Origin: Methanomassiliicoccaceae archaeon UBA472
GTDB taxonomy: Archaea; Thermoplasmatota; Thermoplasmata; Methanomassiliicoccales; UBA472
DNA: 23,618 bases
Assembly (NCBI GenBank): GCA_002497075.1
Contig: DAML01000018.1
Coordinates: 1 to 23,618 of the forward strand
Reading direction: 5' to 3'
Under the pieces are notes generated by a model. That model worked only from the letters and a program-made list of their open reading frames with translations, made no database searches and was not told the origin of the DNA. Both the position numbers and the translations under genes were made by a program. Shown in pieces: positions 14,323 to 21,569 of the stretch (positions within the stretch are counted from its first letter, which is position 1; each line of letters starts with the position of its first letter).

Positions 14323-15264
14323 TCACTCCTTCTTTTCGTTGAACAGCCGGTCGATCATCCACTGGCTGTCGAACTTTATTATGTCATCGTATCCCTGCCC
14401 GGTGGACAGGAAGGCGATGGGCTTCTTGATGGAGTGGGCTATCGACAGCGCGGCGCCGCCCTTGGCGTCGGTGTCTATCTTTGTTAAAATTACTACGTCG
14501 ATGCCGATCTCCTTGTCGAACGTACGGGCCTGCTCGATGGCATCGTTCCCAGCCAGGGAGTCGCCGACGAAGACGGTGAGATGAGGTTTCACCACGCGCT
14601 TGATCTTCTTCATCTCGTCCATGAGGTTGGCGTTGGTCTGCATTCGGCCGGCGGTATCGACAAGAACGACATCCCTCTTGCGAGCCTTGGCATGTTCAAG
14701 CGCATCGTACGCCACCGCCGCAGGGTCTCCCCCGGCCTGGTGCTTTATGACCTTGCTTCCCAGGCGGTCGCCATGGATCGTAATCTGCTCGATCGCCCCG
14801 GCCCGGAAGGTGTCTGACGCTGAAAGAACAACACTGAAGCCCTGCCCCTGCAGGCGCTTGGTGAGCTTGGCGATGGCGGTGGTCTTGCCAGTTCCGTTTA
14901 TTCCTAAGAACATGACGATGACCGGCTTCTCGTGCGCGGCTATGAAGGAGTCGAAATCGAACTCGCTTCCCTTGAGGACGGTGCGCACGGCGTTCTTCAG
15001 GGCCATCTCGATGGCGTCCTCCACGCGGTACGAACGGTCCACGCGCTTGCCGAGAAGGTCCGCCCTGACGGACGCCTTTATCTCCTCGACTATGGGGAGG
15101 GCGACGTCCGCCTCTAGAAGAACAAGTTCCAATTCCCAGAGCAGGTCGTCAAGGTCCTTCTCCGAGATCTTCTTCCCGGAGTCGCCGACGACCTCCTCGA
15201 CCTTGGCCGAAGGCTCTATGTCCTTCTTGCTGAGGCCGAGGATCTTCTTCAGGGAATCGAACAT
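14323..15264 (-). CDS. ftsY: Signal recognition particle receptor FtsY
   Basis: FtsY is the membrane-docking GTPase that receives SRP-ribosome complexes at the Sec translocon. The protein has 313 residues with a short N-terminal A region (about 1-32), the helical N domain (33-110) and the G domain. GTPase motifs are GINGTGKTT (121-129), DTFRAGAIEQ (151-160), DTAGR (203-207), TKIDTDAKGG (261-270) and the closing STGQGYDD (287-294). The short A region is usual for archaea. ATG 15264 is preceded by AAGGGG. It is the last gene of the LX-prefoldin alpha-ftsY operon, seven bases after the prefoldin stop, a gene order conserved across many archaea. Confidence 0.97.
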   Translation of the reverse strand: MFDSLKKILGLSKKDIEPSAKVEEVVGDSGKKISEKDLDDLLWELELVLLEADVALPIVEEIKASVRADLLGKRVDRSYRVEDAIEMALKNAVRTVLKGSEFDFDSFIAAHEKPVIVMFLGINGTGKTTAIAKLTKRLQGQGFSVVLSASDTFRAGAIEQITIHGDRLGSKVIKHQAGGDPAAVAYDALEHAKARKRDVVLVDTAGRMQTNANLMDEMKKIKRVVKPHLTVFVGDSLAGNDAIEQARTFDKEIGIDVVILTKIDTDAKGGAALSIAHSIKKPIAFLSTGQGYDDIIKFDSQWMIDRLFNEKKE

Positions 15265-15271
15265 GGCCCCT

Positions 15272-15697
15272 TCACTTCAGGCCCTGCTGCATCCTCTGGT
15301 ATTCCTGCTGGACCATCTGGGAGAGCTGCTGCATCTTGGACTCGACGACAGTGCGGCTCTCGCTGATCTTCTTCAGGGCGTCCATCAGCTCTCCGATGCG
15401 CACCTCGACGGTGGCGATGGCGTCCTCCATCGGCTTGTCGAGGGAAACGCCAGTTCCAACTCCCACCAGCACACGGTCGTTGCGGGCTATGGAGGCATAG
15501 ACGTAAGCGCTGCCTCCCACCGGCATGAGGACCTCCTCGCCGGGCTGTCCCTTGGCCACCGCTTCCAGCGTGTCCTTGGCCCGGGAATAGTCCTCCAGGG
15601 ACATCTGCAAGAGCTGGCCCTGCTCGTTGATCGCCTCAAGTTGGGCCTTGTAGGCCTCCAGGGCGCCCATGGCCTGGCGCATCTCTTGCTCGTTCAT
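15272..15697 (-). CDS. pfdA: Prefoldin alpha subunit
   Basis: This 141-residue chaperone subunit assembles with the beta subunit into the jellyfish-shaped hexamer that hands unfolded proteins to the thermosome. Two long coiled-coil helices (about residues 2-45 and 88-138) flank a beta-hairpin segment with EEVLMPVGGSAYVYASIARNDRVLVGVGTGV, the characteristic family centre. The C-terminus is Gln/Met-rich (MQQLSQMVQQEYQRMQQG). ATG 15697 overlaps the TGA stop of the LX gene by one base (TGATG); a GTG one codon upstream is possible but less likely. It is probably translationally coupled to LX. Confidence 0.95.
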   Translation of the reverse strand: MNEQEMRQAMGALEAYKAQLEAINEQGQLLQMSLEDYSRAKDTLEAVAKGQPGEEVLMPVGGSAYVYASIARNDRVLVGVGTGVSLDKPMEDAIATVEVRIGELMDALKKISESRTVVESKMQQLSQMVQQEYQRMQQGLK

Positions 15698-15939
15698 CAC
15701 TTCTCACCGATCTGGTGCTTCACGACCGGGTCGGTCACGTCAGCGGGTGCCAGCGGCTTGACCTCAGCCAGGGTGATCTCTCCCCGCTTCTTGCGGTGCT
15801 TGCTGCCCAGGTCGGACAATACTCTCTCCTTGGCCGCGTTCTCATCGACGGCGGCCACCTGGACGCTGAAGTTTTGCATGCTCGAACGGTAGCCCACTCT
15901 GCTTGCATCATATGAGCCGGTAACCTGAAAAGCTTTCAT
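15697..15939 (-). CDS. rplX: Large ribosomal subunit protein LX (L18Ae family)
   Basis: This small protein of 80 residues is the archaeal counterpart of eukaryotic eL20 (L18a) and part of the 50S subunit. The sequence MKAFQVTGSYDASR and the middle motif QNFSVQVAAVDENAAKERVLSDLGSKH, followed by the basic stretch RKKRGEITLAEVKPL, are typical. ATG 15939 was chosen because the upstream in-frame extension (69 codons) runs antisense into the radical SAM gene and has no family character. GAGG lies about eight bases before it. It leads the LX-prefoldin alpha-ftsY operon. Genes for L31e, L39e and aIF6, which often precede it in archaea, are absent here. Confidence 0.92.
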   Translation of the reverse strand: MKAFQVTGSYDASRVGYRSSMQNFSVQVAAVDENAAKERVLSDLGSKHRKKRGEITLAEVKPLAPADVTDPVVKHQIGEK

Positions 15940-15971
15940 CGGGGTTGCCTCGGGCGAGGAACGAGGTTCAC

Positions 15972-15986
15972 CCAATAAAGCTTTTG
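15972..15986. promoter_or_regulatory. Shared divergent TATA region of the LX operon and the radical SAM gene
   Basis: The region reads CCAATAAAGCTTTTG on the plus strand. On the minus strand CTTTATTGG (15972-15980) predicts a start near 15950 for the LX operon. On the plus strand AAGCTTTTGG is about 26 bases before ATG 16009, giving a leaderless transcript. The two elements overlap, so the two transcripts may compete. Confidence 0.5.
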
Positions 15987-16008
15987 GTCGGTAGAGCATC
16001 CGCCAATC

Positions 16009-16821
16009 ATGCGGACCATCGCCGTTTACCGGCCCGGAAAGGCCTTCCCGTCCTTCTCCGTGACCGGTGACCAGTGCCAGCTCATGTGCGAGCATTGCCA
16101 GGGGCGCTTCCTGAAAGGCATGGCTCCCGTGACCGGTCCGGAGCATCTGCTGGCCTTGGCCGACGACGTCCGCTCCCGCGGGGGTACCGGGTTCCTATTG
16201 AGCGGAGGATGCGACGCCCAGGGCAAGGTGCCGCTGCTCCCTTACGTCGGAGCGGTACGCAAGATCAAGACGACGACCCGGCTCATGGTGAACATCCACC
16301 CCGGCCTGGTCTCCGAAGAAGAGGCTGACCTTTTGGCGTCGAGCCTGGCCGACAGGGTATCGTTCGACCTGGTTCTCGACGAGGATGTCATACGCCACCG
16401 GATGCACCTAGGCAGTTCTCCCGACAAGTACCTGCGCTCTTTCCGCGCCCTGTGCCAGGCTTTCCCGGGTAGAGTGGCCCCGCACGTCCTCCTCGGCACG
16501 GGTACGGAAGCAAGAGATATGGAGGCGATAAAGGAGGCGTGCCGGGAGGACGTCCCCTGCGTGATCCTTCTCGCCCCGATGGGGGAGAAGGTGGACGATC
16601 TGGAAGGCCGTATGCTGCGGGGCGTGGAAGAGGCCCGCTCTCACGGCCGGACGGTGCTGATAGGCTGCATGCGCCCCCGTGGAAACCCGGGCCTGGAGTT
16701 GAGAGCGCTCGAAACAGGCGCCGAAGGCATGGCCTCGCCTTCAGCGGAGACATTGAAAAAGATAAGGGAAAGGGGTTGGAAGGTGGAGGAGCGCCAATAC
16801 TGCTGCGCCCTTCACCGGTAG
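16009..16821 (+). CDS. Radical SAM protein (COG1856-like, biotin synthase/LipS-related)
   Basis: This 270-residue protein carries the iron-sulfur motif CQLMCEHC (Cys23, Cys27, Cys30) within the opening FSVTGDQCQLMCEHCQG, then LLSGGCDAQGKVPL (63-76), a GGE-like SAM-binding segment. The whole resembles the small archaeal radical SAM family once called homologues of biotin synthetase (COG1856, from memory). To my recollection that family includes one subunit of the two-protein archaeal lipoyl synthase (LipS1/LipS2), but no partner is next to this gene. Two adjacent cysteines (265-266) lie near the C-terminus in YCCALHR. Substrate unknown. Its stop overlaps the convergent membrane-protein gene by ten bases. 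Fold is certain, function is not. Confidence 0.85.
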   Translation: MRTIAVYRPGKAFPSFSVTGDQCQLMCEHCQGRFLKGMAPVTGPEHLLALADDVRSRGGTGFLLSGGCDAQGKVPLLPYVGAVRKIKTTTRLMVNIHPGLVSEEEADLLASSLADRVSFDLVLDEDVIRHRMHLGSSPDKYLRSFRALCQAFPGRVAPHVLLGTGTEARDMEAIKEACREDVPCVILLAPMGEKVDDLEGRMLRGVEEARSHGRTVLIGCMRPRGNPGLELRALETGAEGMASPSAETLKKIRERGWKVEERQYCCALHR

Positions 16822-17651
16822 ATGCCCTGCTTGAACCTCTTATTGGTCATGAACATGTACACCGCCCACGCGGTGTTCCCGATCAGGAACACCGCCAGGA
16901 TCGGGGAGAGGTAGTTCACCAGGGAGGCGTTGATGTTGCGCGAGGTGTCGAAGTTTATCGTCACTGGCGCATCGTCCACGCTATACACCAGGATATAGAA
17001 CCGGCTGTGTCTGGTGGCCGGGAAATCAACGTCTATCTCCGGGTCGGCCTTATAATCGTCGTTAATTCTGTACGCCCCCAGGACCGCCTTGCCATCATCC
17101 TTGAACAGCTTGTAGTTCGCCTCGGTCAGTATGAACACTTCGGCCAATTGCCCGTCGGACTCCATTAGGATGTGGTTTACCTCCACCAGGCCCAGGGGGT
17201 CGCTGTTGAACATGGTCGTGACCCCCGGCACGGTGGAGGAATCGCTGGACACGCTGCCGCTGGCCCCCATGTTGGCGTCCAGCATCTCCGGGAGTATAGG
17301 GGCCCAGAGGAGCAGGATGGCGATCAGCGAAACCACCGCCCATAGCACGGAGGAGCGGGCGGAGCGCTGGGTTATCAGGAACTTGGCGCTATGGCTCTTC
17401 ATGAAGCGCAGTTCCAGTATGATGAAAACGAAACCTTCCACCATGACCACGATGCCCATTATTAGCACGAAATAGATGAACGAGTTGACGCTGATGAAGA
17501 AGGGCTTCATGCTGAACCCGCCTTCCGCCCAAAGGAGGTATATGGCGAAGGCCAGGATGATTACCGCCTGGGCTATGAACAATGATTTCTTGGTCCTTTG
17601 TATATGAACTAGGCGATAGCCTCCCTCAAGCTTCCCGGCGTCGTATTTCAT
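16812..17651 (-). CDS. Four-helix membrane protein with a large outer beta-rich domain, unknown function
   Basis: I do not recognise a family. The protein has 279 residues from ATG 17651. Hydrophobic helices lie at about 24-42, 51-80, 101-120 and 246-268. Between helices 3 and 4 is a domain of about 125 residues, probably outside the cell, with a Ser/Gly-rich start (ASGSVSSDSS) and a beta-like end (SRFYILVYSVDDAPVTINFDTS). The basic tail is KRFKQGIYR. ATG 17651 is preferred over GTG 17672 because a TATA element at 17681-17688 predicts a start near 17658. The gene lies 49 bases after priS on the same strand but has its own promoter. The outer domain looks like a sensor or ligand-binding part, but that is only inference. 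Confidence 0.75.
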   Translation of the reverse strand: MKYDAGKLEGGYRLVHIQRTKKSLFIAQAVIILAFAIYLLWAEGGFSMKPFFISVNSFIYFVLIMGIVVMVEGFVFIILELRFMKSHSAKFLITQRSARSSVLWAVVSLIAILLLWAPILPEMLDANMGASGSVSSDSSTVPGVTTMFNSDPLGLVEVNHILMESDGQLAEVFILTEANYKLFKDDGKAVLGAYRINDDYKADPEIDVDFPATRHSRFYILVYSVDDAPVTINFDTSRNINASLVNYLSPILAVFLIGNTAWAVYMFMTNKRFKQGIYR

Positions 17652-17680
17652 GGGGCCCTGCGAATAATTCACTGGACGGT

Positions 17681-17688
17681 TAATAAAG
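17681..17688 (-). promoter_or_regulatory. TATA box of the four-helix membrane protein gene
   Basis: On the minus strand this reads CTTTATTA, centred about 33 bases before ATG 17651 and giving a leader of about seven bases. Confidence 0.55.
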
Positions 17689-17700
17689 GTTTACCCCACA

Positions 17701-18903
17701 TCAGGCTAGAACGGCCCAACGCCGCAGTACGAGGAACAGGGCGGCGTAGGCCGGCACCTCCATCGCTCCTTCGCCGCGCACCTGGAATTCCTTGACGTGG
17801 ATGTCCAGGCGTTGCTTCAGCACCACCTTGATCATTCTGTCGGGTAACGAATCAGGGACGGCGTCCCGTAGGGGATCGAACTCGTTCATCTGATCGCGGG
17901 CCAGGGTGACCACCTTGAGCCCGGTCTTGCCGTGCAGCGACCCGGGAAGGCGGATCAGGCGCTTCACGTCCCTGGTGACCGGCTCGTCTATCTGGCCGGC
18001 CATCCGCTCCTTGAGGGATTGAAGCACCATCTGTATGAACAGCTCCTTGACCCGGTCGGAGGTGAAGTATTCCAGGCTGTCCTCGCGCATCATCAGGTCC
18101 AGTCCGGTCGACTCGCCGCGCTTGCCGTGCAGCGAGCGTCTCATGTCGTCCAGCGTGGAGTCCTTGGCCGTCTGCAATGCCGGGTAACGTTCGCGAAGGC
18201 CCTGATTGCTCATCACGGCGACCTCGGCGGCCACCTTCTCCATTACGCCACGCCCGAAGCGCCGCCAGCCCCCCTCGTCCTTGCCCGGGACGCGGTACGC
18301 GCGCTCCACCTTCACCTTCTCCTTGAAGTCCTTCTTCATGCTGGCGGTGGACGGGAAAAGGCTATCCAGGTCCAGGTCGGTTCCGCCCACGAAATCGATT
18401 ATCTCCCCGCGCTCGTGCGATCCCAGCGTCCGCACCCGGGGATCTCGGACGTGAACGTGATATCCTCGTCCGCCGGAGAAGTTTATCCGGACGTACTTCT
18501 CGTCGAAGCCGAACTCACCGAAGATGTAGCGGTCCACCAAGGCCATTGCTTCTTTCTTGACCAGAACGAGCATGTCCTCGTACGATAGCCCTTCGGCGCC
18601 TCGGATATGGTCGGCGTCCAGATCGAATATGAGGTCCGCCCCCTTCCAGCCCTTGAGGTCCATGGTCGGCGCGGACGGACGCTGATAGAGGGCCGATGAA
18701 TAGTAAGCGTGCGAGGGCACCTGGTTAACCAGGAACCGCCGGTAGTCGTTCTCCTCCAGGAAGCCCATGTGCCTTCGAACGAACTCGCGGTCGAAGAACA
18801 TGAAGCCGAACTCGCGGTCCCTCAGATCGTCCGGCGCTGGCGGCGGCGACCTCCGGTAGTACTCCCGGAAGAGGTCCATGGCGAACTCGATCTCCCTGTT
18901 CAC
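17701..18903 (-). CDS. priS: DNA primase small (catalytic) subunit PriS
   Basis: PriS makes the primers for DNA replication together with PriL. The protein has 400 residues. The metal-binding pair is in LIFDLDADH (Asp94, Asp96), the nucleotide-binding motif is FSGGRGYHVHV (142-152), and the third block is DEPVTRDVKRLIRLPGSLHG (about 312-331) with the catalytic Asp and the RLIR-PGSLHG motif. The zinc knuckle that some archaeal enzymes carry between the first two motifs is missing, and I see no cysteine in the whole protein. GTG 18903 is chosen because the TATA element predicts a start at that base; ATG 18879 is an alternative that trims eight residues. It is divergent from an unknown gene at 18994. 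Confidence 0.96.
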   Translation of the reverse strand: MNREIEFAMDLFREYYRRSPPPAPDDLRDREFGFMFFDREFVRRHMGFLEENDYRRFLVNQVPSHAYYSSALYQRPSAPTMDLKGWKGADLIFDLDADHIRGAEGLSYEDMLVLVKKEAMALVDRYIFGEFGFDEKYVRINFSGGRGYHVHVRDPRVRTLGSHERGEIIDFVGGTDLDLDSLFPSTASMKKDFKEKVKVERAYRVPGKDEGGWRRFGRGVMEKVAAEVAVMSNQGLRERYPALQTAKDSTLDDMRRSLHGKRGESTGLDLMMREDSLEYFTSDRVKELFIQMVLQSLKERMAGQIDEPVTRDVKRLIRLPGSLHGKTGLKVVTLARDQMNEFDPLRDAVPDSLPDRMIKVVLKQRLDIHVKEFQVRGEGAMEVPAYAALFLVLRRWAVLA

Positions 18904-18925
18904 GAACTCCCCATGCCCTCCGGCG

Positions 18926-18933
18926 AATAAAAA
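18926..18933 (-). promoter_or_regulatory. TATA box of priS
   Basis: On the minus strand this reads TTTTTATT, centred about 26 bases before the GTG at 18903, so the priS mRNA is probably leaderless. This spacing is the main support for the GTG start. Confidence 0.55.
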
Positions 18934-18956
18934 GGTTGTAATGGCCGAATACCAAA

Positions 18957-18964
18957 CTATATAG
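18957..18964 (+). promoter_or_regulatory. TATA box of the gene at 18994
   Basis: CTATATAG, centred about 33 bases before ATG 18994 and giving a leader of about seven bases. Confidence 0.6.
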
Positions 18965-18993
18965 ACAACTCAGAATATTTTCTCCCGATCGGC

Positions 18994-19590
18994 ATGAAAG
19001 CGTACATCAGGGTCATCTATTCCAGCGACGGCAGCTCACCCGGACAGATCGATTCGGTGTTCCTGGGCAAGGGCTTCAGGAAGGTACCCGGGGTCCCCGG
19101 CTACGAGATCGACGTTCTGAACGAGGCCGAAATGGTCCAGCTGCTGGAGGAACTTCACGTCTCCCTCAAGGGTCTCGAGGTACGCTACATTCCCACCCTG
19201 GGAACGGTGGAAGGTCAGCCGACCTCCGGCTACCGCCAGAGGGTCGCCAAGCTTCGCGATCTGAACATGGAGCCGATGGAGCTCTCCGGACTGTTGGAAG
19301 AGGACGCTGGCAAGTTCAAGGCGGCCGTGCACGAGAAGCTAGATGCGTACCTGGATTCCATAATCGCCGAGAGGCAGGAGGAGGTAGCTGTGGCCGAAGC
19401 AAAGGTCATGGCCGAGCGCGCCCGGGTGATGCTGATGGAACAATTGCGCGAAGGACGCACCTTCCACGAGCTGCTGAAGGCGGTCCCGATGGAGGAGGAC
19501 GAGCTCTCCCAAAGGCTGCTCGAGCTGGTGGAGAAGGGCGCTATCAGGGCGGAACAGAAGGGCCGCAGCGTCGTTTACGTTGCTGTCTAA
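18994..19590 (+). CDS. Conserved-looking hypothetical protein with winged-helix-like C-terminus, divergent from priS
   Basis: I do not recognise this 198-residue protein. The first 75 residues look like a small alpha/beta domain (MKAYIRVIYSS, GKGFRKVPGVPGYEIDV, MVQLLEELHVSLKGLEVRYIP). Residues about 98-155 form a charged helix, probably a coiled coil (AERQEEVAVAEAKVMAERARVML). The last 45 residues look like a winged helix (FHELLKAVPMEEDELSQRLLELVEKGAIRAEQKGRSVVYVAV, with the basic wing KGRS). This suggests a DNA-binding or scaffold protein. Sharing a divergent promoter region with priS suggests a replication link, since archaeal primase genes often neighbour GINS genes, but I see no GINS signature. 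Its stop overlaps the convergent epimerase stop by four bases. Confidence 0.8.
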   Translation: MKAYIRVIYSSDGSSPGQIDSVFLGKGFRKVPGVPGYEIDVLNEAEMVQLLEELHVSLKGLEVRYIPTLGTVEGQPTSGYRQRVAKLRDLNMEPMELSGLLEEDAGKFKAAVHEKLDAYLDSIIAERQEEVAVAEAKVMAERARVMLMEQLREGRTFHELLKAVPMEEDELSQRLLELVEKGAIRAEQKGRSVVYVAV

Positions 19591-20531
19591 ACCCTTCCTT
19601 CCTTTTTGTACCACTCGACGAAGCGGCTCAGCCCTTCGTCTATCTTGACCTTCGGTTGCCAGCCTAGCAGCTCCCTCGCTTTGGAATTGTCGCCCCAGGT
19701 GTGGTCCACGTCCCCGGGCTGCGGCGGCAGGTACTCCGGCTTGAGGTCCTCACGGCCGACCGCCTTCATTATCGCTGATACCACCTGATTCACGCTCACG
19801 GTGGAACCGCTGCAGACGTTGAGCGGCTCCCCCTTCGGGTCGGGGCAGTCCGCGCAGCGGCGGATGGCGTTGACCACGTCGGCAATGTAGGTGAAGTCCC
19901 TGGTCTGCTCCCCGTCGCCGAAGATCTGAGGGCGCAAACCGTCCAACGCGCGGTCGGTGAAGATGCGTATGGCCATGTCCGGACGCTGCCTTGGTCCGTA
20001 TACAGTGAAGTAGCGCAAAGAAACGCTCTGCAGTCCGTACAGCTTGTAGAACAGCGTGCAATAATATTCGGCCGCCAGCTTGCTCGCCGCGTAAGGGGAT
20101 ATGGGCACGGCCGGGTCCGTTTCCTTGGCTGGCAGTCGCACAGCATTGCCGTAAACGGAGGACGATGAGGAGCTGACGACGCGCTTCACGCTCTCGTCCC
20201 TCGCGGCCAGTAGTACATTCAAAGTGCCTGTGGTGTTGGCGTGATGCGACCTTAGCGGGTCCTTCACGGATATGCGCACACCCGCTTGCGCAGCAAGGTG
20301 GAATACTACATCGGCGTCCTCGAAGCTCTGCCGCAAGGCATCCAGGTCGAGAATGTCCACCTCCATCAGCTTGAAGTCCTTGTTCTCCAGGTGCCGGCTC
20401 AGGAAACGCATCTTGCCCGAGTAGTAATCGTCAAAGTTGTCGACGCCGACGACCTCGTGCCCTTCGGCCAGCAGCAGGTCGGTCAGAGTGCTCCCGATGA
20501 ATCCCGCGGCCCCGGTCACCACAGCTCTCAT
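19587..20531 (-). CDS. NAD-dependent epimerase/dehydratase, UDP-glucose 4-epimerase-like
   Basis: This 314-residue short-chain dehydrogenase-type enzyme acts on nucleotide sugars and most likely interconverts UDP-glucose/UDP-galactose or the uronic acid forms for surface glycans. The Rossmann NAD site is TGAAGFIGS (6-14) with acidic Asp31 in VDNFDDY, favouring NAD. The catalytic set is a Ser in SSSSSVYG (near 123-125), Tyr147 and Lys151 in YAASK. RYFTVYGPRQRPDMAI and GDGEQTRDFTYIADVV are sugar-binding blocks typical of UDP-sugar epimerases. Exact substrate cannot be read from sequence. It stands alone rather than in a glycan cluster. ATG 20531 has a TATA element about 33 bases upstream. Confidence 0.9.
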   Translation of the reverse strand: MRAVVTGAAGFIGSTLTDLLLAEGHEVVGVDNFDDYYSGKMRFLSRHLENKDFKLMEVDILDLDALRQSFEDADVVFHLAAQAGVRISVKDPLRSHHANTTGTLNVLLAARDESVKRVVSSSSSSVYGNAVRLPAKETDPAVPISPYAASKLAAEYYCTLFYKLYGLQSVSLRYFTVYGPRQRPDMAIRIFTDRALDGLRPQIFGDGEQTRDFTYIADVVNAIRRCADCPDPKGEPLNVCSGSTVSVNQVVSAIMKAVGREDLKPEYLPPQPGDVDHTWGDNSKARELLGWQPKVKIDEGLSRFVEWYKKEGRV

Positions 20532-20560
20532 TTGTATCGGAACGGCGAAGGCCTGCGCGG

Positions 20561-20568
20561 TAATAATC
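20561..20568 (-). promoter_or_regulatory. TATA-like element of the epimerase gene
   Basis: On the minus strand this reads GATTATTA, predicting a start near 20538 and a leader of about seven bases. Confidence 0.45.
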
Positions 20569-20639
20569 CTTACTAGAACGGACGAAGAACGCTGGCCCTA
20601 TCATTTCTGAGATACGCTTTTATAGAACCACTAACAAAT

Positions 20640-20647
20640 CTTAAATA
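20640..20647 (+). promoter_or_regulatory. TATA box of htpX
   Basis: CTTAAATA predicts transcription starting near 20669, just before the ribosome site GGTGA (20672-20676). A second candidate, CTTTTATAG at about 20617-20625, lies further upstream and could be an alternative promoter, for example under stress (inference). Confidence 0.5.
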
Positions 20648-20682
20648 CAGAACCCTTCATCATAATGGCCTGGTGAAAAGAG

Positions 20683-21552
20683 ATGGGCGCGTCCATTAGG
20701 ACCTTTGGACTGTTCGTGTTCATGATCGGCCTGTTCATGGCCATCGGCTGGCTGGTAGGTTCCCTGTTCCTGGGGAACTGGGTGCTGGGAGCGTTGGTTT
20801 TCCTTGTCCTGGCCGGCATGATAAATTTCGTGTCTTACTTCTTCTCCAGCAAGATCGTGCTGTGGTCGTACCGTGTAAAGATAGTGAGCGAGGCGGAAGC
20901 CCCCCGGCTCTACCGCATCGTGCGCAACATCGCGGCCATGAACGGTATTCCGATGCCCAAGGTCGGGATAATCCCGACCAGCAACCCCAACGCCTTCGCC
21001 ACCGGGCGCAACCCGAAGAACGCCGTGGTCTGCGCGACGGAAGGCATCATGCGCCTGCTGGACGATGACGAATTGGCAGGCGTCATGGCCCACGAGATGG
21101 CTCACGTGAAGAACCGGGACATCCTGGTCATGAGCGTGGCCAGCACTATCGCCGGTGCCATATCTTTCGCGGCGCGGTTCGCCCTCTACGGGTCGTTGTT
21201 CAGCGGTCGCCGGAACGAGGGCGGACTGATCATAGCGATCGTTCTTGGCATAACCGCCCCCATAGCGGCGATGATCGTGCAGCTGGCCATCTCCCGCAAC
21301 CGTGAGTACAAGGCGGACCGCGAGGGAGCCAAGCTCATCGGCCGCCCGATGCACCTGGCCAGGGCGCTGGAGAAGCTGGAGGCCGGCAACCGCCGCGACC
21401 CCATCCGGTTCGGCAACCCCTCTTCCTCGAACATGTTCATAGTGAACCCGTTCCGTGGCGGTGGGCTGGCCACCATATTCATGACCCACCCGCCGATGGC
21501 CGAGAGGATAAAGAGGCTGAAGCAGCAGGCCAGCGAGATGGGCCGATTCTGA
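20683..21552 (+). CDS. htpX: HtpX-like membrane zinc metalloprotease
   Basis: HtpX is an M48-family membrane protease that degrades damaged membrane proteins. The protein has 289 residues with helices at about 8-30 and 34-55, then the catalytic HEMAH (137-141), with Glu208 of NREYKADREGAKLIG as the third zinc ligand. Two further hydrophobic stretches lie at about 147-170 and 182-204 around the active-site region. The FATGRNPKNAVVCATEGIMRLLDDDEL block is highly typical. The C-terminus MTHPPMAERIKRLKQ matches the family end. GGTGA lies six bases before ATG 20683. It is likely to be stress-regulated in relatives, but nothing here shows this. No missing residue was seen. Confidence 0.95.
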   Translation: MGASIRTFGLFVFMIGLFMAIGWLVGSLFLGNWVLGALVFLVLAGMINFVSYFFSSKIVLWSYRVKIVSEAEAPRLYRIVRNIAAMNGIPMPKVGIIPTSNPNAFATGRNPKNAVVCATEGIMRLLDDDELAGVMAHEMAHVKNRDILVMSVASTIAGAISFAARFALYGSLFSGRRNEGGLIIAIVLGITAPIAAMIVQLAISRNREYKADREGAKLIGRPMHLARALEKLEAGNRRDPIRFGNPSSSNMFIVNPFRGGGLATIFMTHPPMAERIKRLKQQASEMGRF

Positions 21553-21569
21553 AACTCCTTACCTAATTT

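Noticed and set aside
15940..16146. A 69-codon N-terminal extension of ribosomal protein LX
   Set aside because: It runs antisense into the radical SAM gene; LX proteins begin at MKAFQV.
20641..21489. A 282-codon open frame on the minus strand opposite htpX
   Set aside because: It is antisense to a clear HtpX protease and is rich in His, Gly and Arg as expected for a shadow frame.
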